Assembly (NCBI GenBank): GCA_002917075.1
Contig: NTMA01000035.1
Location: 310,001-374,000 of the forward strand
DNA length: 64,000 nt
Source of the DNA: Hawksworthiomyces lignivorus
Lineage: Eukaryota > Ascomycota > Sordariomycetes > Ophiostomatales > Ophiostomataceae
Direction of reading: 5' to 3'
The first letter of the stretch is position 1. Every line of letters begins with the position of its first letter. The notes under the pieces were generated by a model. It was not told where the DNA came from and searched no databases. It saw only the letters and a program-made list of their open reading frames with translations. Shown here one piece after another: positions 44,101-52,800 of this stretch. A program made the translations under genes and the position numbers.

Positions 44101-45175
44101 GCCATCCGAATCGATTCTTCAAGCCGTTGTTGGCCGACTTGACGATAAAGACTCGTGGGTAAGAAGGGCCGCCGTTGGCGCGCTCGGCCGCCAACCGCCA
44201 TCCAAATCGATTCTTCAAGCCGTTGTTGGCCGACTTGACGATAAAGACTCGGTGGTAAGAGAGGCCGTCGTTGACGTGCTCGGCCGCCAGCCGTTATCCC
44301 AATCGATTCTTCAAGCCATTGTTGGCCGACTTGACGATGAAGACTCGGTGGTAAGAAGGGCCGCCGTTGACGTGCTCGGCCGTCAGCCGTTATCCCAATC
44401 GATTCTTCAAGCCATTGTTGGCCGACTTGACGATGAAGACTCGTGGGTAAGAAGGGCCGCCGTTGGCGTGCTCGGCCGCCAGCCGCCATCCGAATCGATT
44501 CTTCAAGCCGTTGTTGGCCGACTTGACGATAAAGACTCGTGGGTAAGAAGGGCCGCCGTTGGCGCGCTCGGCCGCCAACCGCTATCCCAATCGATTCTTC
44601 AAGCCGTTGCTGGCCGATTTGACGATGAAGACTCGGTGGTAAGAATGGCCGCCGTTGACGTGCTCGGCCGTCAGCCGTTATCCGAATCGATTCTTCAAAT
44701 CATTGCTGGCCGACTTGACGATGAAGACTCGGGGGTAAGAAAGGCCGCCGTTGACGTGCTCGGTCGCCAGCCGCTATCCGAATCGATTCTTCAAGCCATT
44801 GTTGGCCGACTTGACGATGAAGACTCGGGGGTAAGAAAGGCCGCCGTTGGCGTGCTCGGTCGCCAGCCGCTATCCCAATCGATTCTTCAAGCCATTGCTG
44901 GCCGGCTTGACGACCAAAGTTCAAATATAGGAAAGGTAGCTACGGAAGTACTTATGTTGCAAGCAGCTTTACCTTTTAATATCCTTGAACCGTATATAAA
45001 GTATTTATATAAAATCTTGTTAGAAAGAAGCTTCTATAAGCACTTTAGTTGGTTTGCTTCACAAGAGAGCTCTTATATAGCAGCGGATACTAGGGAGATT
45101 CCTTTAAAAGGGTGGCAAGCGATGCAAGGTCTCGACACGATTCAGAAAACGCAAAAAGAATTAAGTATTCCTTAA
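41145..45175 (+). CDS. Fungal NOD-like receptor: alpha/beta-hydrolase - NACHT - HEAT repeats, two exons
   Basis: Likely an immune/allorecognition STAND receptor. Exons are 41145-41966 and 42047-45175. The 80-nt intron has donor GTAAGA, branch GCTAAC and acceptor GCTAG and joins PPKKL to LVDKNSATLD; the protein is 1316 residues. Order: a hydrophobic segment (about 4-22); a SesB-like hydrolase (about 50-240) with IIAIHGFD (57-64) and an elbow FIVSCLGG (148-155) in which the usual nucleophile Ser is Cys152, then GIIFLATPFRGT; a linker with SATLD, NKFHGPDD and a pre-NACHT RYYTPDRLKIERL; NACHT with Walker A GQAGVGKTT (438-446), Walker B TLFILDGLDEV (521-531) and ITSRPSG; a winged-helix-like part with FLHLTYQEFFAAQYFAEHW; and nine 32-residue HEAT units (about 941-1228), then a degenerate tenth and a short tail. 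Hydrolase, NACHT and repeats are in one frame after splicing, so this is one gene. It sits alone in AT-richer DNA between NOP14 and GUP1. Confidence 0.88.
44045..44908 (+). repeat. Nine tandem 96-bp units encoding HEAT repeats in the NLR
   Basis: Units begin at 44045, 44141, 44237, 44333, 44429, 44525, 44621, 44717 and 44813, all exactly 96 bp, with a diverged tenth from 44909. Each encodes DDxDSxVRxAAVxxLGRQPxSxSILQxxxGRL. Units 1 and 5 are identical at DNA level; the identity runs on into units 2 and 6 (44045-44198 equals 44429-44582, 154 bp). Replacement differences concentrate at unit positions 3, 6, 9, 13, 14, 20, 22, 28 and 29. Confidence 0.97.
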
Positions 45176-46342
45176 TGCTTAACTATACAATAACTCTATG
45201 GTTAAGCTGAAACATACTGTTACATATGTTTTATTATCTCCTCTCTGCCCTTACTCGGGTCGTAGGGGGCAGCTTTAATTTATAATGGATTGTTCTTGGT
45301 GTGAGGGCCATCTTAGTATCTTCTAGATGTTTCTGATGCTATTGTGGCAAGTGTTACGGCCCACGCATGTGACTTAAAAAGTGTAGTCCCAGAGGCCCGT
45401 ACCCAACCGTGTTTAGCCAGCCCGATCACTCCAAAATATCACGACACTTCTCAAAACGCTGTACATTTTGTTAAGTACGTACTGCCACTAGGCCACTGTA
45501 TCAGTACAAAAAGGATCAATCCTCTTGGACACATGTCACAGTACCTTATAACTCAACACATTTAATATAAAGTGCAGCTTAAAATAAAAAAATAAATAAA
45601 TAATACCAATTTAACATTTTGAACTTCTTTTCTTTTTCTTTCCATTTTTCTATTACCACTTTTTAGTTGCTATATCTGTTCCTTCTCTCCCCCTACTCGC
45701 AAACTCATGCCCCCCTTCTCTTTTCCGTATACCAATGATTTTGAGTGGAGTTTTTGGAATTTTGCCAGCGTCTCTTACCATATTTTTCTTCTTCACTAAG
45801 GCTTCAACGTTATTCTCATTTATTACGTGATTCTTCTTTTACTTTCAGTTGCTGGCTTTACAGACAAAGTGGCCTACATGCAAGATGCCCTTTGGCGTAG
45901 ACAGTGTAATTGTCCAGTATGACAAGTTTGAGAGAGCGGCTTGATACGCTTAGATAGCGGCTGTCGTCTATGTATTTGGGGCGTTTAGATTACGACGAGG
46001 CTGTGCAGGTCGTCCCGCACTGATTGGGCGGCCTAAGCTAATGCCGCCACTCAGGTTTAAGCTAATTTTCGTATTCTTATAGTGGTTCCGCTGCTATTTA
46101 GGGAAATGGCCATTGTAATTACCGTGTTCTCTGGCGGCTTCGCGCGTGACGTCTATCGTGCTTTTTCTCTTCCTTTCCCTCTCCACATTGTCTCTCGCGA
46201 CAGCGCAGACTGTCTATTCCTGGCCTCGCCCTCTTTTCTCGTTTTCTTTGCCATGGAGATTATGACGTGATTCTTCTTATCATTCTTCTTGTTGCTATTC
46301 TGTTCGTGCCTTTCTGGCCATAGCTGCCTTGCCTTTCCTACC
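45176..46342. other. AT-rich NLR 3' flank and GUP1 upstream region
   Basis: 1.17 kb with no supported gene. Strongly AT-rich at 45560-45680 (AAATAAATAAATAATACC), then pyrimidine-rich toward GUP1 with a CT-rich leader from about 46150. The AT-rich part forms the right edge of the pocket around the NLR. Confidence 0.55.
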
Positions 46343-48507
46343 ATGTCTCTCCTTCATTTTCTGCGCAGTATCTACGACGTCGACACTCTTGATACTCGCT
46401 TCACCACACCCTCCACAGTTCCTTACAAGGCCATTGCTACTAATGGTCGGGACGGCAATGGTGCTTCTGCTGCGGCAGGCAGCCGCAAGGCTGCTGCGGC
46501 CGACATCGCCAAGCGCGCCGAGCCTTCCAAGTGGCGCACGCCCGAGTTTTACTTCTACTACTTCGTCTTCCTCACTGTCGTACCATACATGTTCTGGGTT
46601 GCATACGATGTGTCAAGACGTACGTTGTTTCTGGCTTCTCTCTCTCAGAGGAATGATTTGTGACCGCATATGGACCTGTGCTGAACCTGCCTAGCATCCG
46701 ACCCGAGATATGCAAGATACTCAGACAAGCTCTCTCCCGGCTGGATACCGGGGCGCAAGATTGTATGAAGTTCCCCTACCTACAATACTGGTGCCATCCT
46801 CTGGCTGCAGCACGACTGACTCTCCTAGGACGTATCCGATGCGCAATACCACACTTTCCGCTCCAACCTGCCATACATGGCACTCCTTCTCCTCTTCCAC
46901 CCTCTTTTGCGAAAGGCCTGGAGCACAATTCGTCCGATTCCAGGATTGTCCTCCTCGTCCTCCTCCGTCTCGAAACCTCTCACGCCCGAGCAGGCGGATG
47001 CGCGTCTGCAGCAGCGCCTTTCCTTCGACTACCTGTTTGCGTTTGTCTTCCTCGTTGCGCTGCACGGCATCTCGGCCGCAAAGGTGCTTTTGATTCTCTT
47101 GATCAACTACAACATCGCCACGGCGCTTCCGCGGTCCTACGTCCCCGTGGCCACCTGGGTCTTTAATATCGGCATCCTCTTTGCCAACGAGCTGTCCGGG
47201 GGCTACAAGATCGCCAACATTGCCTCGCTCTTCACCAACGGAACGTGGATGACCCTGGGGGAAGGGGCCGTTCTACCGAACATGCCCGATGGCCTGCTCG
47301 ACGGCGCCGTCGTCCAGTGGGGTGTCTGGCTAGACGAGTTTGGCGGTCTGATGCCGCGCTGGGAGATCCTCTTCAACCTGACCGTGCTGCGGCTCATCAG
47401 CTTCAACCTAGACTACTACTGGAGCTTCGGCGACCGCGGTGCTAGTCCGATCGAGGTAAGCACACACGCGGGGGAAGCACAACTGCCCCGGGGGGGGGGG
47501 GGCGCAAGTGCGAAAGGCGGCGGGGCTAACACACCTAGAAGAAGCAGCTGGATCCCGCGAACCTGTCGGAGCGAGACCGCGTCACGATCCCGGCGCAGCC
47601 GCAGGACTTCTCGTTCCGCAACTACGTGGCCTACGCCGTGTATGCGCCGCTGTACCTGACGGGCCCGATTGTGACGTTCAACGACTTTGTGTGCCAGGCG
47701 CGGTACCGGCCGGCGACGATCGAGTTCCAGCGGACGCTGCGGTACGGGGTGCGGTTCGCGCTGTGCCTGCTGGCGATGGAGGTGGTGCTGCACTACGACT
47801 ACGTCGGGGCGATCGCGCAGGCCGCGCCCAACTGGGACTCGTACACGCCGGCGCAGCTGTCGCTGCTGTCCTTTTTCAACCTGCACCTGATCTGGCTCAA
47901 GCTGCTGCTGCCGTGGCGCCTGTTCCGCCTGTGGGCGCTGCTGGACGGCGTCGACCCGCCCGAGAACATGCTGCGCTGCGTCAGCAACAACTACAGCACC
48001 CTGTCCTTCTGGCGCGCCTGGCACCGCTCCTACAACCGCTTTCTGGTGCGCTACATCTGGATCCCGCTGGGCGGCTCCGACTTCCGCAGCTGGCGCGGCG
48101 CGGCGCGCTCCCTGCTGACCTATCTGCTCGTCTTCACGTTCGTCGCCCTCTGGCACGACATCCAGCTGCGCCTGCTCGTCTGGGGCTGGCTCGTCGTGCT
48201 CTTCTTCGTGCCCGAGGTCCTCGCCACCTACCTGTTCCCGCGCCGCCGCTGGGCGGGTCGCCCCACCGCCTACCGCATGCTCTGCTGCGCCGGCGCCGTC
48301 GCCAACATCCTCATGATGATGAGCGCCAACCTCGTCGGCTTCGCCGTCGGCCTCGACGGCCTCCAGAGCATCGTCCGCGGCATCGTCCACGACTGGGCCG
48401 GCCGCTTCTTCCTCGTCGCCGCCTGCGGCGCCCTCTTCGTCGGCGTCCAGGTCATGCTCGAGATCCGCCAGGCCGAGCTGCGCCGCGGCATCGCGCTCAA
48501 GTGCTGA
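46343..48507 (+). CDS. GUP1: MBOAT acyltransferase Gup1, four exons
   Basis: Gup1 is an ER multipass O-acyltransferase that remodels GPI anchors by adding a long acyl chain to lyso-GPI; the glycerol-uptake name is historical. Exons are 46343-46619, 46695-46762, 46829-47455 and 47539-48507 (introns 75, 66 and 83 nt, each with GT and AG ends); the protein is 646 residues. The spliced exon 2 reads PSDPRYAKYSDKLSPGWIPG, the conserved Gup1 segment, which is invisible without splicing. Other marks are TLDTRFTTPS at the N-terminus, SNLPYMALLL, FNLDYYWSFGDR, FVAYAVYAPLYLTGPI-type sequence (NYVAYAVYAPLYLTGP), NNYSTLSFWRAWHRSYNR, and LWHD with the presumed catalytic His530. About ten hydrophobic segments are seen. 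The third intron has a 13-nt poly(G) run (47490-47502). Convergent with the FAR-17a-like gene. Confidence 0.93.
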
Positions 48508-48978
48508 GCCGGCCGTCCTGCGGGCAAAGGCGAGAAGAGAAGAAGAAAAGAGAGAGAAGAAGGGGAAGACAGGTGAGGAGGGGTTCGTTGGGTGCGGTTG
48601 TCCATATGTCTGCATATGTCATGTGTATAAGTAGATCGATACGACAAAAATAGGTGGGATATGTTGGGGATCATTGGATCATTGGATCATTTAGATAATA
48701 TAGAAAACGGGACAGCAGAGAGATTGCATTGTGACCATAGTCTTTTTTTATTTTATTACCAGCTCCGAATTATTTTTGCGGCCTTCCTGAAGGGTATCTA
48801 CCTCGCTAATAGAACAGAAAAACAGCATAAGAAGCAAACGAAAGCAGAGACGCAGTTGTAGATGCGAACGAGAAACGCTAAATTATGTCTTGGATTGAAC
48901 CGTGCAAAGAAGACTCATGCAATATAGCAAAAAGAAACCGGGCATCATTTTCTCTTCGTCCTCCCTTCTTCTTCCCCA
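48508..48978. other. Convergent 3' region between GUP1 and the FAR-17a-like gene
   Basis: 471 bp with both 3' UTRs. It contains three tandem GGATCATT units at 48668-48691 and purine-rich AGAAGAGAAG sequence after the GUP1 stop. No gene seen. Confidence 0.6.
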
Positions 48979-49818
48979 TTACACCTTGCTCTGCTGCGCC
49001 GCTAGCTCGACGTCGGCCTGCTGGCGGAGGTCGTCGCGGCGGGCGAACTTGCCGGCGGCGCCGAGCTTCTTCTCGGTGAGGTAGAGGCGCAGGAAGATTA
49101 CGCCCTGGACGATGCCGAAGACGACGATGGAGCCGACCGCGATGCCGAAGACGTAGGCGGCGACGAGGGCGTGGCTTTGGCCGGCCTGGTCGGGGTCGAG
49201 GAAGCTGTAGACGTAGAAGCCCTTGGTGGCGCGAGTCAGGTAGGCCAGCGAGAGGTACAGCGCGAGCAGCAGCACCAGCCACAGCATGTGCAGCGGCTGC
49301 TGGGGCGCGGCGCGCGTGAGCAGGATCTCGAAGAGCGCGAAGCCCGAGTTCATGGCGTGCTGCGACACGTTGCGCCAGGCGTCAAACGTCAGCGGGAACC
49401 AGGGCCCTGCGTACAGCTTGCCCCAGTAGACGGCGGTGACGACAAAGGGGAAGACGGTGACCGTGGAGTAGTAGAGCGCGTGGAGCGCCTGCAGCGGGCG
49501 AGGGAAGCGGTCCAGCAGCGCGGCGCCCGTCCGCGCGTAGGTGCCCGTGTGCGCGGCCGCGACGATAAAGTAGAAGCCCAGGCCCCAGTAGGTCAGCACG
49601 GTAAAGTAGGAGAACTCGTCACCGGCGGCGGCGCAGCCGCCCAGGTCCGCATGCTGGCACTCCCAGCCGAGCACAAACACGATCGTCACGAGGATGTACA
49701 CGCCGAAGAGGGCCCGAAGCGCGAAGAGCGCGTACGGCGGCAGCAGCCAGGAGGTCTCGAAGCGGTGGGTCGGGTCCCAGGCGTCCCGCCCAAAGGTGAA
49801 AGGGTTGCGGAGGCCCAT
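48979..49818 (-). CDS. FAR-17a/AIG1-like multipass membrane protein
   Basis: 279 residues from ATG 49816-49818 (MGLRNPFTFGRDAWDP). The frame is open further upstream, but this ATG starts the sequence that looks conserved, and the extension is low-complexity hydrophobic. About six membrane segments are visible: ALFALRALFGVYILVTIVF, YWGLGFYFIVAAAH, VTVFPFVVTAVYWG, LWLVLLLALYLSLAYL, and VFGIAVGSIVVFGIVQGVIF among them. The NVSQHAMNSGFALFEILLTR segment resembles the N-x-x-x-H-x-x-N...LFE region of the AIG1/ADTRP/FAR-17a family; in human AIG1 and ADTRP this family hydrolyses FAHFA lipids. Whether the fungal member does so is unknown. Family assignment is from motif memory and moderately sure. Confidence 0.7.
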   Translation of the reverse strand: MGLRNPFTFGRDAWDPTHRFETSWLLPPYALFALRALFGVYILVTIVFVLGWECQHADLGGCAAAGDEFSYFTVLTYWGLGFYFIVAAAHTGTYARTGAALLDRFPRPLQALHALYYSTVTVFPFVVTAVYWGKLYAGPWFPLTFDAWRNVSQHAMNSGFALFEILLTRAAPQQPLHMLWLVLLLALYLSLAYLTRATKGFYVYSFLDPDQAGQSHALVAAYVFGIAVGSIVVFGIVQGVIFLRLYLTEKKLGAAGKFARRDDLRQQADVELAAQQSKV

Positions 49819-52800
49819 CGTGGCGTAGAAGAGTCGAGAGCAGGCTTGGGTTGAGAGTAGAGAGCAGAGAGAAGCAGAGAATAAGCACAGAAAGAGGAGA
49901 CGACAGAAAATTTTGAAAGACAAGATGCCTCGTATATGAAGTAAGATTAGGACCGGGGGGGGGGGTCGACCAACAGAGTATCGTACCGTTGGTTGAAGCG
50001 CCACTACAGGTTTTCTTTCACCTGCCCGTCTTGAAGGAAAAAAAAGTGGAATAAAAGAAGAGAATACGAAGAAAAAGAAGAGAAAATAGAATGAAACGAG
50101 AGCATAGAATTGCAATTGCTTCAGAAATCAGTCTGGGAGGTGAGGATATAACTTGAGGCAGAGCTTGGGCGAGGATGCTTGTCTGCCTTCTGCATCTGGC
50201 TGTGCCCTTGCACGGCCAATGCCGATCGCTGAGAGACAGCACAGCGAAACTATCCGTACGTGTGCAGCAAAACCGTCATCTCTCAGACCTTGGTGAGCCA
50301 ACCATATTGGGGAACTTGGTCTCTCTCTCTACCGCCTGTCTCATCTCTCCCGTCTCTAGTTCTCGCTCTCCCCGTGTTGGAACGGCCTGTCTGTTCAATT
50401 AACTTGATTCTGTGGCTGAATTCTGCGTATGGGATTCGCTGCTCCAGGGCTTACGAGTGGCTTTGTGGGTTGTATTGGTGTCTCAGGCCCTATTTGCGCC
50501 TCAATTTGGTTGTGCGAAGTGTCTGCACACACAAACTTACGAGTGAGACACTTCTCCACACAAGCCTTTCTAAAGGAACCAGTCCACCACGAATTAAACG
50601 CCCGCATGGAAGCGCTCGATGCTTCTTCAGATGAGCAGTTGTGAGGAGAGAAAGAAAGAAGAAAAGAAAGACCAGCTCTAGTTCAGCCGATTCAGGAATC
50701 CATATTTCTTTTTCTGGCGGTCCTACCGCCAAACAGTTGAGATCCGCGAATCTTAGGAGTTTGGATCCTGATGGCTGCCATCCGTAGATCACGTAGACTT
50801 TTGTGTCCAGCGCCACGGCGAAACCCATCGTCGTCGTGCATCTGTGGACCTGCGACGCACTTTATCGGTGTCACATGGCTTGGCGACGAAGGAAAGTAAG
50901 CCGAAAGAGTCTGGCAGCGGTCAGCTGTCTCTGCCGGGTCTATCGTGATGGCCATTTGGGTTTTATTTGATTCTCCGGAGGCTGAATGAGAAAAATGCAG
51001 GAGAAGCAAAATGAGGGAATGGACCAATGACGGGTCGATGTCCAACGGAAAGAAAGCCAATAAATTGGTCCTGTCCTCATCTCAGCCGTGACTGTGTTTG
51101 TGTGGCTTGCTAGTGAGAATCTTACAACTACAGAGCCCGGCATCGCAGAGTTTAAAGTATTGTATGTATGTACTCCGTACATATTTCGGCTTCATTTCAA
51201 TCATCTTTCTCCTACAGCTGCCGAAATGTGCGAAAGCTGCAGCCGGGTGCTATCGTCAGCTCCCCGGCATGTCACGTCACGTCACACCGGAGATGCATCC
51301 GGTGGCGCTCGATCTTTGTTTTCATCTGAACGAACACCGAGTTTTTGAAGTACATTCTCTGCAGCATTATTTCCTCTTCGGGCCTTGGACTTATCTCCCA
51401 ATGAGAGAGGAGACAAGACGACGCCTTTCGTCGGAAGAAAGATTGAGCTGCCAGCTAATCTGTGCAGCCAAGAAGACAGCGTAACGGCTTTTGTTTACTT
51501 GAATTGTTCCTCGGTATTGCCAGTCGGCACATGCTTCGCTGCCAGCTGCTGCATCTGTTCGTTGTGTATTCCCTGCCTGCCCTTTCTGCGCCTCACATCT
51601 TGAAACGCGACCATTCTCCTTCGAGATAGGGCTGCTCGTTCCACCCACCTCGCTCAGCTTCACCCCATCTCTCTCTTTGGAAGCTCCTTCTCCTTTCTTC
51701 TTTCGCTTGTGTTTCATGATCAGTTCACGATGCCTATTAAAAGAAATCGGGGAGAAAATGCTGGCAAACGGGGGCAACCTCTGGGGAAGGCGAGAGCAAG
51801 AAATCGGCCAGATAAAATGGCCTCAGTAGTCGTAGCGCGAAAAGTGGACAATCTCTCAATCGTGCGCACACGTGCTTGCAATTACGATTTCGATGCAGAG
51901 CCCTTTTTTTTTTCTTTTTCTTTTGCAGCTCCCTACATTGGAAATGCTTTCGCCGCACGGAACTTTTAAGCTTCTTTTGCCCTTCTAGCCGTTCGCATTG
52001 GGTCAGGGACGGTCATTTAACTTGCGCATCTCGGCGCACGAGTTCGTTGGAATGGGCGCGCCGCTAGACCTACGCCGCGGTCGAACAATTCTCAGCGCCA
52101 ACGATCCTTCTGCCGAATGGGCGCGCGCTGCTGTTGCTGCAATCAGAACGCAAATGAGAAGGCGCCCTAAAAAATTTGCATATACGAGCGTGCGCGCCGT
52201 CATTGCACTGTCGCTGCAATCTCGGAGGCCCCCTTTTCTGTCAAAATGACATTGGAGATGACGGCCAGATAGACAGTCGACTCAACAATTTGAGGGGGAA
52301 AACTTTATAAGCCGTCGAAATGAACTAATCATACTGCGCATTAATGCAGCGCGCGAGGACGGACGAACGAGAATGCAGAAAAAGGAGATCCGACGGAAAA
52401 GAGCCTTAACGCGCGAGCTATAGCGCAATAAAAGAAAACCGGTTGACCCCCTGCCTACCGCCATCGACCTAGGAAGAAAACCTGGAGAGGCGATCCCACG
52501 AGAGTGCAGAAGCAAAAAAATAGGACCTGGATCTGGCCTGGCCTCTTTTCTGTTTGCCTGCCTTCACCCATGCACCTGGATAGCAGAAATAAATATGTCC
52601 CGTCCGGCCTTATTAATTAGCCCTTTTCCGTGCTATAATACTCCGCACCGTTTATCGTCACCTTTTTGCCTCTCACTTGATATGAGCCTATACAATGTAC
52701 AACGGCAGCAGCACACGCAGGAAGGTTCTTGGGATGAAAAGGCACGGGAGGGGGAAAGGGCATGAGCTGCAGGACGACAGGACCATGGCAGCCATCAATC

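Noticed and set aside
43959..44489. Repeat-containing frames on the minus strand inside the NLR
   Set aside because: They follow the 96-bp repeat because the DNA repeats; the plus strand encodes proper HEAT units continuous with NACHT.
44045..44908. Regular direct repeats resembling a CRISPR-like array
   Set aside because: The 96-bp units are contiguous, carry no unique spacers, and are in-frame protein repeats in a eukaryotic gene.
42119..45175. NACHT-HEAT frame as a separate gene starting at MNKFHGPDD
   Set aside because: Splice signals at 41967 and 42046 join it in phase to the hydrolase exon, and SATLD to NKFHGPDD is a typical internal linker in fungal NLRs.
47416..48615. 399-codon open frame on the minus strand
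   Set aside because: Antisense to the last exon of GUP1; no recognisable features.
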